Assembly (NCBI GenBank): GCA_016859345.1
Contig: CM029123.1
Span: forward strand, 4,673,501-4,737,500
DNA: 64,000 nt
Source: Istiophorus platypterus
Taxonomy: Eukaryota > Chordata > Actinopteri > Istiophoriformes > Istiophoridae
Direction: 5' to 3'
Both the position numbers and the translations under genes were made by a program. Numbering within the stretch: position 1 is the first letter of the stretch; each line of letters begins with the position of its first letter. The notes beneath the pieces are model-generated. The model ran no database searches. It was not told the DNA's origin and saw only the letters and a program-made list of their open reading frames with translations. Shown here one piece after another: positions 40,140-51,779 of this stretch.

Positions 40140-40430
40140 GAATAATTTGATCACATTTTTCATTTCACTCGAGTGCTGAACAAACAGGAATCTGTGATTA
40201 ACAGTTTTAATTAGGATTCTAACTTGACAAATTCTTACAGCCTCGCAACGTGCCTAAGATGAATAAATCACTGGCCTGGGATCATCAAGCTGCCTCCTAA
40301 GTGAATGTGCCTCGAGATTACTTTGTGATTCCACAAACTGTGAGTCAGCCAAGGCTGAGTGTGTTTAACTAATCTTCTTCCCACCACATGTCAGGTGGAG
40401 GAAGTTTATGTCCACTCAATGGGCTGACTA
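40140..40430. promoter_or_regulatory. Candidate conserved non-coding element
   Basis: This is unique sequence with GTTTTAATTAGGATTC, GAATAAATCACTGG, GTGAGTCAGCC (AP-1/MARE-like) and TTTAACTAATC. No repeat or coding signal is present. The call rests on composition and motif density only. Confidence 0.33.
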
Positions 40431-40956
40431 CCCTGCTCAGGTATGGGACCCCCATGCTTTTCAGTGTTTCTGCTTTGAGTCTTGAAAGCTGGATGTCAAA
40501 ACTGAGTGGACCCAGTGTTAGTTATCCTAACAGCTTGTAACATGTCTGCACACCTGGGTTATGAGGGTACTGGAAAAATAACGGTATAACATTTGGGGGA
40601 ATATGTTTAGAAGTCAAACTAAAGTTCATGTACAGGTGATGTTGGCAGCTAGTCAGGGGGAAAAGAAGAAAATTGCCCTTTGTCATTTCATGCATTTGAT
40701 TGTTTCATCAAAGAAGGAGGAAGGTGAGACCCTCAAAGTCAATATTTTTTTTCTTTGCAAATAAAGAAAAAAAAAGGTTGATTTTATTGTTCTGACTTAA
40801 ATTCTGCTCTTTTTTTATTTATTTTGATTGTTGTTGCTTTGTCAACAGCTACCCATAGTCCATCCTGAATTCAAAATTCATTATTACAAAGAAATCAGTT
40901 TATCCTTCGTGTTTGTTTTACTACTGTACTTATTTTGCCTTATTTGTCTATACTAT

Positions 40957-40987
40957 AATTTGATTGGTGCCTATCACCAATCAAATT
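40957..40987. repeat. Perfect 13-bp inverted repeat
   Basis: AATTTGATTGGTG at 40957-40969, loop CCTAT, and CACCAATCAAATT at 40975-40987. Each arm carries a CCAAT-box core (ATTGG/CCAAT). It is probably a hairpin footprint rather than a control site. Confidence 0.9.
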
Positions 40988-41234
40988 TTTTTTGTCCCTG
41001 TTGATGGGCACTAAAAATTGTTATCACTTAAATACCAATGCCACACCCTAATTTTAACCATTATTTGAATCAAGGTTTAACGTACAGCACGCTGAGGTTA
41101 GGACAAGTTGTTGCTGTGATTTTTGACGGTCTGGTTGTTTGCAATCACTGACTGTGCCAAAGCTGCTGATGAGTCAGCACAGGATGAAATAAAACAAACA
41201 TGAAAAGTAACATCTACAGTGGTGGGAATCAACA

Positions 41235-41335
41235 CTAGGACTAGCTGGCTAAGCTAACTGAAATTTAAGGTAACACTAAATGGCTTCCACTTTTCATGAC
41301 ACATGGAAAGTGGAAGCTAGTTAGTGTTTGTTTTT
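41235..41335. repeat. Dispersed repeat with near-perfect hairpin
   Basis: GCTTCCACTTTTCATG at 41283-41298 pairs with CATGGAAAGTGGAAGC at 41302-41317, 15 of 16 positions, with the loop ACA. The flanks contain CTAGCTGGCTAAGCTAACTG and AAGCTAGTTAGTG. The right arm word recurs at 5578-5594, which points to one dispersed family, possibly a hairpin-forming miniature transposon. Confidence 0.5.
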
Positions 41336-41639
41336 TCGCATTACATTGGTTGAAATAGCTTAATGTGACCCGTCTTTGCATGCCTAGTTTGATGAATGTG
41401 GACACTTCATAAAAATAGTATTTTTGAATGCAAGTAATATGACTGTTTTATAATAATTATTTTCTTTACAGAGTAAAAACAACACCCTGTTTTCCAATTT
41501 CAGCACACTTGCTCATTGTTAACTGTTAAGAGTTTTTTTGCTGCACTTGACCCAGTTACTCAGCAGTAATTGAGGTAATAAAACAACTTGTATAGCCTGC
41601 AAGGTGCAACTATTTCGCTCATGTGACAACCGAAGGACA

Positions 41640-42423
41640 TAAAAAGTTAGCTCCCAATGTTAAAATCCATAATAAATGGTCTGTGAAAATGCTCTTTCTC
41701 TCTTTAGCACACAACAAAAGGCAAAAACCATGCATTTAGTTTTGCTGTTTAAATTAACTCATATAAGATGATGACATATATAAATAGTGTCAGCAGCAAA
41801 CATTATTAAATTGGCTTAAAGAAAAGAGAAGAGCAGTGGTCCCTAAAGACTTCCCTGGGGGACACCTTAATTTATAATCCTTAATTTTAAAAAGACCTTT
41901 TGTGATCTACCAGATAAGCAGTATCTCTTCCAGTTAACCACAGAAATATAAAAACAATACACAATTTTTCTGTCTCTATGTCTATTAGATTAAATGCAGC
42001 ACAGAAACAAAAAAAAAATAAAAAACTACATATGACTGCACCAACTGCTGTATTACTGTCTGTATCACTCAACCACTGATCGATCATTTGCATTGAAGTT
42101 GTGCTAGTAAATTGACAGTTTTTATATGTATGCTGAAGATCTGAATCAAGTTTACTGATAGATAACATATAGCTTGATCAAACCACTCTTTCAATCCACT
42201 TCCAAGGCAGACAGAGAATGCTGATAGGACAAGTACAGGCACCGTAAAATGTTTTCCTCAATTGTAAAAGTTTCTTATCAAGGTCATTGTATTCAGCCAG
42301 TTTAAGCACTAAACATAATGTGCTTATACTAACAGAATGTGTCACATGAGAGGCTCCATAAAGCACTTTATTTCTACTTTTTCCCTTTAATAACTTGTCA
42401 AGCCTTTTCTTATAATGCATCAA
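41640..42423 (-). mobile_element. Rex1/L2-type non-LTR retrotransposon relic (reverse transcriptase)
   Basis: On the minus strand the reverse-transcriptase motifs appear in the right order. PISIL lies near 42213-42228. VGAV followed by AAFNLID lies at about 41990-42060 and fits the usual GAVLLDFSAAFDxID. GVPQGSL, a stop and GPLLFS lie at 41831-41866. FAADTIYI at 41777-41801 fits the YADD/FADD catalytic box, with one Asp replaced by Ala. SKTKCMVF lies at 41721-41748. The spacing between the AFD block and the GVPQGS block is shorter than in intact elements, so there is an internal loss. In-frame stops and frame changes mean it is inactive. The family (Rex1 or L2 group) is inferred from motif wording. 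Confidence 0.8.
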
Positions 42424-42589
42424 CAGTATATTTGTGGCTTCAAAAATAGTTGCATAGTAATTTTTGTGCCAGCAGTTTGGTTAGAGTTGTAAATAGAGAT
42501 ACACACTGTCCCTCGAACCCTGTGTTCTGCCCCAGTGCCAAATTTAAACATCAGTAATGTGCACTGATGACTGAAATTCCATTGTGAAA

Positions 42590-42765
42590 TGTTAAATTTA
42601 AATCTTGACGATATGCATCGTAACTATTGTAATCAGACATCCCAAGCTTCACCTCCATTATTAATTGTCCAAAGCGTAATGATTTATTGTAGTCCTGCAG
42701 AATGATTATTAATTTTCTGGTTGATTATACCTGTGGGCGGCAACAACACTGTTCTGCATATAAGC
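42590..42765. promoter_or_regulatory. Candidate conserved non-coding element
   Basis: It contains GATATGCATCGTAAC, CTCCATTATTAATTGTCC, AAGCGTAATGATTTATTG and GATTATTAATTTTCTGG. This is a dense group of TAAT and ATGCAT (POU-like) words in unique sequence just beyond the retrotransposon relic. Not verified. Confidence 0.33.
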
Positions 42766-43980
42766 ATCTGCTAAATGAAAAAGTATTCTTCACATAAAAA
42801 GATGTCCTTGGAGAAAAAACAGCTCATTTTTACTTTAATCAAACATATGTAAAAGTGCTGTTGATTAAGAGTACTGTGGCATGCATTCACAGGGGAAATA
42901 TGTAATAAACAATATCTGATGATTTTTCTTTGTTCAGACTTGTAAAGGAAAAGAAAATTTGATTGTGCATGTGGTTAAGTCCAAGTAAGTGTTCTTTGAA
43001 TCATTTGCATGCTGTAACTTGGCAAAGCACTAAGTGCTGCACCCCAAACTGCACCTGCACTGCAGAAAAAGAAAAAAAGAAAAAGAAAAAAAACCCCATG
43101 CAGTCCCAGTATATCACACTGGTTCTACACTGGTGGTTTACATTCCAAAGGAACAGCAGAGAGTGACAGGAGTGTGTGTACAATACAAGCTGCTCTCAGC
43201 CAGGCATGTCTGGGTATGCCTGGGCCGCAAACAGCAGGCCAAGTTCAAACTTCACGTCAAGAATCGCTGGGATCTCAACACTTAGAGGAATGCACAGGTG
43301 CAGACACTCTGCAGCAGACAATCCCAGCTAACACTTGATCAATTTGACACTTTGCAGGGCCAAGGCCAATGGCAAGTTCCTGTGGGATTGTGATTGGGGC
43401 TCATGCAACAAAAGAAAGAAGTCCAGTGAGCTGTTTTTCCCTGCCTCGGGTCTTGCAGTATCCTGGCCTAGTAAATCAGTTTCCTCCTGCTCATTTACAG
43501 CATCACAGCTGATGGTTGTGTAATACCACTTTTACCCTGATAAGCTTGGCATGGGCAGCCAGTGGCATATTAATCTATCCATGTCAAATGAATCAATGCT
43601 GGATCACATGCTGGTGCTTTTAACTCCAGGCTTCCACTTACCTTTACTAATATCAGTTGACCTGTTTTATCAGGGATTACCTTCCTACAGAACAGAACAC
43701 ATTACATTATATATTTCTATAACAGGAAATAGTTGTTTAATTTATATTCTATACCAACCAGTTTCATTATTAGAGACAGACATGATCTCAGAGGAGAATA
43801 TCTGAAGAGCCCTATTTGCAGCTTCATTGATCACAAGAGATATCACTGTCCCTCAAACAACATTTTCCAGGACTTTCATTAACTAAATTAAATTAAATAT
43901 CCAATTAAAGCGCTTCACTCATAAAATTATAAAACTCATAAAGAGAGGAAAGACATGATGTAGTATTTTAATGATGCTGA
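42765..43980. other. Non-coding stretch, nothing recognised
   Basis: This includes a purine-rich simple run at 43066-43094 and GC-richer sequence at 43180-43560 with several short open frames but no exon signals. No named element was seen. Confidence 0.45.
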
Positions 43981-44335
43981 TTAGAGATGATGCTTAACAT
44001 CACAGTAGTCCTCTCCCGAATTAGATGAGTATTTATTTGGAATACCACACCTGACACACCCGTGCTATGGAGGGAAGGCAACGCTCTGTTCACCCCATCC
44101 TCTCCAGTCACTAAAAAGGAGAGGCAGATCAATTAACAGACCTTTTCAGCCAATGAAGACAGGTGGCAATAATCCTGACAAGAGACAGATATGAAGCCTC
44201 TCATACAAAACCAATTTCAACTCCACTCCATTTTTCAAAAGCTCATCAGGGTGAAGAACGACAGAGTTGAACCTGTGTGGCTGCAGAATTTGTTTCTCTC
44301 TGATTGCCTTGTCAGGACATCCAGTGGCCGATGAC
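43980..44335. promoter_or_regulatory. Candidate conserved non-coding element
   Basis: This is unique, even-composition sequence without repeat words, next to a C/CA simple repeat. The motif content is ordinary, and the call rests on its contrast with the flanks. Confidence 0.22.
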
Positions 44336-44462
44336 CAAAACCCCACCCCTCAGACAAACTTCCCCTCTTTTTTCATCTCTGACACACAAAACTGTTGGAC
44401 ACAAAGCATTCTCTGTCTTTCCCATTCACATACATGTATTCACATCCTCTTACACTGACTTA

Positions 44463-44496
44463 CCCCCCCCCCCACACACACACACACACACACACA
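44463..44496. repeat. Poly(C) plus (CA)n microsatellite
   Basis: Eleven C are followed by about 11 CA units. Confidence 0.95.
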
Positions 44497-44639
44497 AGGA
44501 GCCACAACTGACCAGCCCCCCAAATGACTGTTGTTTCGAATGTCAAGTTTTGTGTTCTCACATGGTACATATGCAGTTTCCAGTAACGGGGGCAGATTTA
44601 CCCAGTAAAAGGGTGTAAGGTATGCATATGATGGCAAGC

Positions 44640-44920
44640 TGCTAATATTACCAATACTCCGGTGTAGTATTATCAAGGACTGGGGTCCCATGGATTTATT
44701 AGGGAGAATTGGATACCGCATTCCAAGATGGCGGCCTCTGCGGGCTTTTTCACGTCTCTTGGTTTTTTGGCCCATAGAGCATGTGCACTGGAGTCCAACA
44801 GAGCTGGATGAGAGCATGAACATGTCGGCATCACCTGATGGGGCCAGAAGTTGTGGTTCCCAAACGGTGGATGTTGTAGTCCTAATTTGGGCTTTAGTTT
44901 AACGTTACCCATAAATCCAC
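44640..44920. repeat. Probable dispersed repeat with CCAAGATGGCGGC
   Basis: The block holds CCGCATTCCAAGATGGCGGC and TTTTTTGGCCCATAGAGC, words that I associate with a recurrent percomorph repeat, and GC content above its flanks. CCAAGATGGCGGC is also a perfect YY1-type site, so a promoter-like origin is possible. No transcript evidence is visible. Confidence 0.4.
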
Positions 44921-45559
44921 CAAATAAAGTAGATAGCTAATGATACTATACTAACATTAACATTTGACCTTTCAATAACACTGCTTACTGGTTGGGTGCT
45001 ATGCTAGTTCAGTGGACATGCTAATGTTTGCTGCTTACACTAAAGCCATTAAATACGTCTTTTAGTACATTCCTCATAGTTTTTCCTTTTGAAAAGACAA
45101 AGAAAGGCACCAGCCTCTAAGTTTGATATCACTAACTAGAGCCGCATGCACACTGCTTCAAAACCTACAGAGAGTTGTGGTTAGCGAATGGACAATTCTT
45201 ATGTCGGAACCACCTAAAACCACTCAAAGATTATTCCTTATTTACACTGCATAGTTTTGTTGGAGTAATTCATCAAAAATGCCACCTCTAAAACTTTTGA
45301 GCTGACTCAAAAAATTTGCAATATAAAAGTAAACAGGAATCCGCTGCAACACAAACTAAATTGTTTCCATATAGGACATTGATTCTGATTGTTTATCTTG
45401 ATTATTGTCTTAGGTACAATGAGGTTATTTATCTGAACAGAATGGACCCCACTCAGTTTGCAGTGATACAATCAGCAGCACACCACACAAATGCTACTAT
45501 CCATCGGTAATTAGGACGTAATATTGTGCTCCACTTTCATTAATGTGATTGAGCATGTC

Positions 45560-46095
45560 TGTGTTAGGGATATGCATATGTAACATGCTTTCCCTTCCTA
45601 TTCCCCACTCCAGCTAACCCTCTCAAGAGAGCCTCAGTGGTCGATGATAGGATCCACCCTGACTGTCCAAACACCGCTCCCTCAGGGACATTAATTTCCA
45701 AGCAGTCCCATGAGTGAGTCTGAGCATGAAGAGTAGGGAGTGGAAACCACACTTCTCGATTAAAAAAGTCTATTTTTTTTCTCAGGGAGAAAGTATAATG
45801 GCAAATTAATTTCCCAGAGATTAATGTATAAGGTAAATATTTTAGTGCAAGTGCTTATCTTCTAAAAATCAGAGGATGGACACCCCCTCACTCTCTTCCC
45901 CCCGCCTTGCTTTCCTAGTGTGTTGAAACAGCTTAGATGCATAAGGAGTCTAATGAGAGAGGAGATTCCAAGCTGCCTGATGGCTCTCATCAATCACCTT
46001 TCTCCTTTGGAGGTGGGATGCCGGCCGGTAGAAGGGGCCGTAGAGGGACGTGTGGGAGGAAAGGCATCAGGCTTTTAATCTCAATAAGTTAATAG
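45560..46095. promoter_or_regulatory. Candidate conserved non-coding elements
   Basis: Two unique blocks lie at 45595-45745 and 45880-46095. The second is GC-rich (GGATGCCGGCCGGTAGAAGG) and ends in TTTTAATCTCAATAAG. The minus frame through the first block is open for 62 codons but has no domain. The regulatory role is inferred. Confidence 0.3.
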
Positions 46096-46099
46096 ACTT

Positions 46100-47500
46100 T
46101 CTGCTCTGGTCCTTCTAAGAAGAACTTCATCCTTGTTGTTAGCAAACAAGCAACATGTACACGGGAGACTATCTCAGGAGCTGCTTGGCATTTCCCCATT
46201 ACACAGTTAATTTGTGTAGCCCCTGAAATTAGGAGATCTAACTAAAGTTGGTCAATACAGGGATAACCAGTTAAAGGTTGTTAAGTACTGAGCCAGTTTA
46301 GGAAAACAAATTCAGATCTCTACTGCGGCAGGTACAGTATAAGTGGTATGATTGTTAGAAATAAGTGGTTGGTAAATATTTAAGCAGCAGTTCTTTCTTA
46401 TGATAAATGTGTTTCCAAATTTAGTTGAATATAAAGTAACAATCAGAAACTTCCAAACAGCACAGGACACTGTACTATGACTACTAACTTAAGCATGTAC
46501 CATGCGTAAATGTAATGAGTTGACACCTGAGGGGAAAATGGATGCTAGCTAATTCTCTTCCCTGTGCAGTGATTACATAATCTAATGCTAATACCTTAGC
46601 ACCCATCCCTAGCTGTGACTAGTCAGTCACATCTGGGTGGTGTCATTTTTTCATCTTTCTAAAACTAAGGGAGATTGTGAAGAAGAAAAAAAGTTAAAAA
46701 AAAAAAAAAAGGGATTAAACAATGCGTTTGTCTGCTCTCAGGAAAGTTGTTAATGTTTATTATGCTGTGCTAACTAGCTTACAAGGTAAAATGCAAGGCA
46801 CAGTAGCACATCAAGTGCACGGAAGCAGGGACAATATTATGGCACAGTTTAGGCTAGTGTTAGCAGCTTTGTCATGCTCTTTATTAGATTGGGGGGAGGA
46901 AACATAAGATATTGAAGTCTCTTCTTTTGTAAAAGTGAAACATATTCTTTGAAAATATAAAAGTTAAAGCATAAGTCAAACCTCTGTATTGAATGTTTTT
47001 CCATGGTAATTATTCAGGATGACTCTTAGCCTCTGTTAGCCTTAGCAAGAAGTCTTGTTTTGCCTAAATGCGCACTTAATTAGCACATTATTACATAATG
47101 TCTCTAACCATCAAAAAAATGGTTAAGACTCTTTTCCGTCAGTTTAAAGCACTGAAAAACAGCCAAAGGTTAAACTCCTACTTAAGGAATAGAGTTAATC
47201 TTAATTAGCTAGCTAGCTAGCAATCTGATATAATCTGCTAGCAAAATCAGTAATTTCAGATAGCAAAAGTGACGCTCACTTTCTGACGATGAGAAGCCTT
47301 CTTTTGACTGCTTCTGTCCTAAATCAAAAGCACACTGTTCCCAAACTTACTCGGAATATCAAATGGCATCTGCGACTGTTTCACTGTAAAAGACAGTTGT
47401 GAAGTCCTAGAATTCAACATTTAATAGGCGAAACAAAAGAGGATGAAATTAAAAATCATACGGTTGTTCATCCGTCGATGGTTTATATTATGTCTGCCAT
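46100..47500. other. Non-coding stretch with A15 run and (CTAG)n
   Basis: No gene was seen. It includes an A15 run at 46696-46710 and three to four tandem TAGC units at 47207-47221. Scattered GCTAGC words suggest repeat debris. Confidence 0.45.
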
Positions 47501-47960
47501 ATCACTCCTTCTATTCTGTGGCAGGTTGTTCCACCCTGAGCATTACATCAGAGAAAATTACACTGAAGCTCTTATGTTAGTATCATCGGTGTTTGCTTTA
47601 ATATCAGAGGGAGTGTTGCAGTCATTTAAATAGCAGGTCAGACATGTCTGACCATGATTATATGAGGATAATATTGTATTTGTCCCTTTATCCCCTTTGC
47701 TGTACTAATGTGGCTGCTCAGCTTAATTAATTATCTTCATGCTGGACAATGTGTATGTGGTGGTTGTACTTCTAAGGGGAGAGGGGGTAATGTGGAAAAT
47801 ATGCAGAAAATGTATTTGGGTTGACTTACTGGCTATTAATAATGATTGTGTTTGGATAAATAGTGCCCTACTTTCAGAATCTGCGGATCTAAATATTCCC
47901 AGTAGACTGCCTCCCTCATGTATTGATTGATTGGTATAGTGTTTAAAGGTCATAGTCATA
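47500..47960. promoter_or_regulatory. Candidate conserved non-coding element with palindromic p53-like half-site
   Basis: This is unique sequence with TTAATTAATTATC near 47722-47734 and a perfect 18-bp palindrome GGTCAGACATGTCTGACC at 47636-47653. The centre of the palindrome, AGACATGTCT, fits the p53-family half-site RRRCWWGYYY exactly. The adjoining ten bases do not make a full site. Function is inferred. Confidence 0.35.
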
Positions 47961-49480
47961 AAACATCAGGATGTAATTAACACACTGTGATTTTTAACCA
48001 GTGGTTAATGTATGGAGTGTTTACTTTGTAAGTTATAGCTTGCTTCTCGGTGTAGTGTTTGGATTACCACATGTTATTTGAATTCAAGATTATGTTCAGA
48101 GCAAATGTAATTTCTGACATGACAGTGTACCTCACCAAAAAGGGGCAGGTGAGTCTGCCAGGGCTGTAATACATATCATAATATAGTGTGTCTTTAATCA
48201 TGGTTTCATAAGAATAAATGGACCATTGTGTCTCCTTTTTCCTCTGAACCACTCACCTCCAAAATACTAGAAACCTGCTTACATTCCTTGCAGAGTCACA
48301 CGGAGACAAGACAGATGTGATGGTCTGTTTCCTTATGGTTACTTCACTCAGCTTCTTCACAGATAATTAATTTGGCTGAGGGAATACAATAAACATTTTG
48401 AGCTGCTTTTACCCTGATTCAAACTGAGTTGACCTTGAAATGACTAAAAGCAGAAATTCCACTGATGGATGTGATGCTAACAGTTTCATTTAAACATGCC
48501 TTTTCAGGATTGTCAATAAATTGTATTGAATTGCTTTTAGTCGCCCAAAACCTTAAGAACTGACCACCACATTTAGTCCCAATTTTTAAAGCTTGAATTA
48601 TCAGGTTCCATTCCCTAAATAACAAAAGAAAGCCTTCACTGTGTGGCAACCCATTCGTTCTTTTGTTACCTTGGGAGTTGAGTCTATTCATATTTCCTCT
48701 AAGATTGAAAACATGTGTTTTAGTTTGTGAAGACATTTATCTGAATGTCTTGGCTTTCTTTGGCAAAAAGGATGGAAAAAGCTTACAATATCTGTGCGTG
48801 TGTGTGTTAGCCCGTGCACCAACAGAAATATGGAAGAAATGGGTGTGTGTTATGAAACCAAATGCAAAAAAAAAAAAGATTTATAAATTCAACATTAGCT
48901 TTTTAATTTATATATGATCGATTTAATAATTAATTTGATAGAGGTCTAATTTCAGATGTAATAATTTCTGAATTATTAGTTGCCACGTTCCCAATGAATT
49001 GAAATAGATTTTTTTTTTTTGTAATGACCTGACTGTGATCTACAGCTATAGACTGTCAAGAGTAATGTTAAACATTAACCAGAATGTTTAACATTTTTTG
49101 TTTAATAGACCGGATTGGTTTGAAAAATTACCAGATTTACTCATTTGCATGACTGAACTGGCTCAAACCATTTGATCCAGTAGGACAGGATATTTGACAT
49201 TAACACAAGATGCTGTAGTGTTTATCTGACAGTTCTTAGTATACATTCATAAAGATAGTTTTTAATCTAAAATCACGAAAAGTGTTTGGCTTTTCATTTG
49301 GCTGTGCCTCTGCTCCACCTTGAGAGGGAAAAACCACCATGAAAGAACCCGATATGGATTAGAAAATACAACTCAGTCATTTAATCAGAGCAGCTAAAAT
49401 CAAAGGAGGCAAAAGTTCAGGATCTGAATGCAATGAAATGGATCAGTTCCTTAGGACCTACTGACATAGCTCACTTGTGG
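47960..49480. other. Non-coding stretch, nothing recognised
   Basis: This is AT-rich DNA with an A-run at 48867-48878 and a T-run at 49011-49020. No exon, repeat family or RNA was seen. Confidence 0.5.
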
Positions 49481-49635
49481 AGGAGCGAGCCGAGACAGAA
49501 AGGGCTGAGTAATGAAGATGGATGCATTCTGTTATCAGGGAGCCACTTACTGGGCCTGATGTAACCTTAAACACTGAGGATAGCTCAGTTGCACAAAGAA
49601 TCTAATTAATGAATAGCAGCCATGAAAGAGAACAA
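49480..49635. promoter_or_regulatory. Candidate conserved non-coding element
   Basis: This is a balanced unique block ending in GAATCTAATTAATGAATAGC, with no repeat or coding character. The call rests on composition only. Confidence 0.28.
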
Positions 49636-50818
49636 GGCAAGTGCACATTTGCAGATGAATTCCAGACACTAATCAAACGCCGCTCAAGTGCTTTAGTTTG
49701 TCTCCAGAGTAAGGGAATATTTTGCAAGGATTTAAGGCAGTGTTTGCATGCTTTGCTGTTTTTATGTATGGGCCTGTGTGTGTATTTATATGTGTTTTCC
49801 TTTACATGTGTTTATATGTGGGTTTTTTGTTGTGGTCAACTGTTTAAGTGTTTTGTACATTTATGAAGTGCCGAGCCTTAGGTAAAAAAGTACTTAATCT
49901 AAAGAACAGGTGTGAGGTTGCATTACTGAGCTTATTCAGACAGTATGGGTTCATTTACTCTCCACTGTAGGGTCACGCTATCTTAACTAGGATTCTTATA
50001 TGGAGAGAACTGGCTTCATAGCTCAGTGTACATTGGCTGTTTTAAGCAGGTACCACATTAAACAATTACCCAGTTACAGGCACGATTCGGTCTCTACATT
50101 AGTGCGTGTAAAAAAGAGCAGGTCTCCATAGACAGTCAATGCACATTAACATGTAACGTGAAAGTTTAGATTGCAAAATACAAATCAGGCAAATAGGAAA
50201 TTATTTTTATGACTGAAATCTGGACAAATCTGGATGACTCTGCCCTTTTTAAGAGCACAAATGTAAGCACAGTGTGTTATCAATGTCTGTAATTCACCAG
50301 AGTTAGACATTAATTAGGCTGAATCTTTTCACAGTTGGTGGAGATTTTAACAAGACTAAGAGTCATCATAGCCTGGTTCCACACCTCTAAATCACTCCTG
50401 TTTGTTCAGCAGTACAAGTAGGTCTGGTGCTGTGCTCATTAACAGCTATTTTAGCCATTTCAGCCACATCTAGGTTTAGTAAATTATAATGCTAACATGA
50501 TAATTTCAACTTAGCACAAAGTACAGTTGAGACCAGCGGAATTGCCGTTACTTCTGCAAGTATTTGGTAATAAACCAAAGTTTGAAGAAAGTGAAATTTT
50601 TTTCGCTAGATGAACAGTCTGGGGACTGACTAAATAACCAACTATGCCATTCCTAGGACCAGAATGCTAACATGTCTAAAACCTTACATTTGGTTCCTGG
50701 CTTTAGAAACTTTTTTAGGCATCTTAAACTGGAAGAGTTTTGTTGCAACTGAAGCATATGATTGTGTAAAATTGTGAGGACTCAGACTTGCATATCGTGT
50801 TTCTCACTTATTATCCAG

Positions 50819-51024
50819 TACCAGCTCCAGTGGAATTCTCCATGGCGGTCGGTTAGCTTGCAGTGGCAGACGTGGCTTGTGCTGATCACTGTTTTCGTTT
50901 TGCTGGGTCTGGTGCCTTACGCCGTTCACTGCATGATGACCACCTTCACCAGCCCTCCTCCTCCCAGCACCTTTAAAGTGGCCGCAGCCTCTTTTGGTCT
51001 GCTGACAGAGATCCTGCTGATCAA
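50819..51024 (+). CDS. Internal exon of an unidentified membrane protein
   Basis: The exon encodes 68 codons plus two bases in one open frame. The 3' splice site is TTCTCACTTATTATCCAG just before 50819, with a pyrimidine tract. The 5' splice site is AA followed by GTGAGT at 51025, close to consensus. The exon enters in phase 0 and leaves after the second base of a codon. The peptide starts YQLQWNSPWR. Residues 19-40 form a clear membrane helix (WLVLITVFVLLGLVPYAV and on), then comes a loop with four Pro (residues 46-49), then a second hydrophobic stretch at 54-68. It is GC-richer than its flanks. The phase fits the exon at 57992. I do not recognise the family. The spacing recalls the last two helices of a receptor, but the NPxxY motif is absent, so I do not claim that. 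Upstream exons were not found. Confidence 0.6.
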
Positions 51025-51779
51025 GTGAGTACTTCAATTTTTTACTCGGTATTCATTAACCTTATAATCTGTACTTTTTAAAATTGAAGTATCCTTGCTC
51101 TGATCTTCATGTACCATGCCAAACACTTTCAGAACACCAGTGATTAAAATGATGATGAGGATCTTTCCACTCTGGTTGTATTTTGGTCTTGGATGTGATT
51201 TCATCTGCCAAATGCACACAATATTTACAAGAAATGTTTCATTTTTATGTGAGTTTCAAAACAAGAAGGGGTGTCACCCAAATAATCATCTCTGAAAACA
51301 TGTTGTCTGACCCCCAACACCCCCACACACCCACCCCTCTTGTTTTCACTTAGTCTTCTATCCCATTTTGATATTGCTAATTGGAACAATGCCTGCAGTT
51401 CTGTAAACCATTAGTAAATGAACAGTCTGTTTTTATTAACATCGAACTTGTAAATAATGCATTAGTTTCCTGGCGTAAACAGTATCTGTGATTGGAAAGA
51501 AACATATAACGTATACTGTAATCAGATTACAAATACAGTTTTTGAAATGTATGATTGCCTAAAGCAGTAACCGTATCAGGCTGCACATTACTGAAAAAAT
51601 TCTTAATGGATCATTAAGAATTATGTTTGAAAAAAGAGAAATAATAGTCCTAATACTATTTTTACAAACTAAACCACATTCTTAATATGGCTTAACTGAC
51701 TGACCTTAATTAAGTGAATGCTTGGATTTATCAAGCTACTCTGCTTAATAAAAATCAATGTAAAATATGATGTAGTAGT

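Noticed and set aside
47636..47663. Full p53 response element
   Set aside because: Only one ten-base half-site fits; the adjoining ten bases break the pattern at several positions.
50819..51024. Assignment of the membrane exon to a class A receptor (helices 6 and 7)
   Set aside because: The spacing and the VPY word are suggestive, but the CWxP and NPxxY signatures are absent, so no family is claimed.
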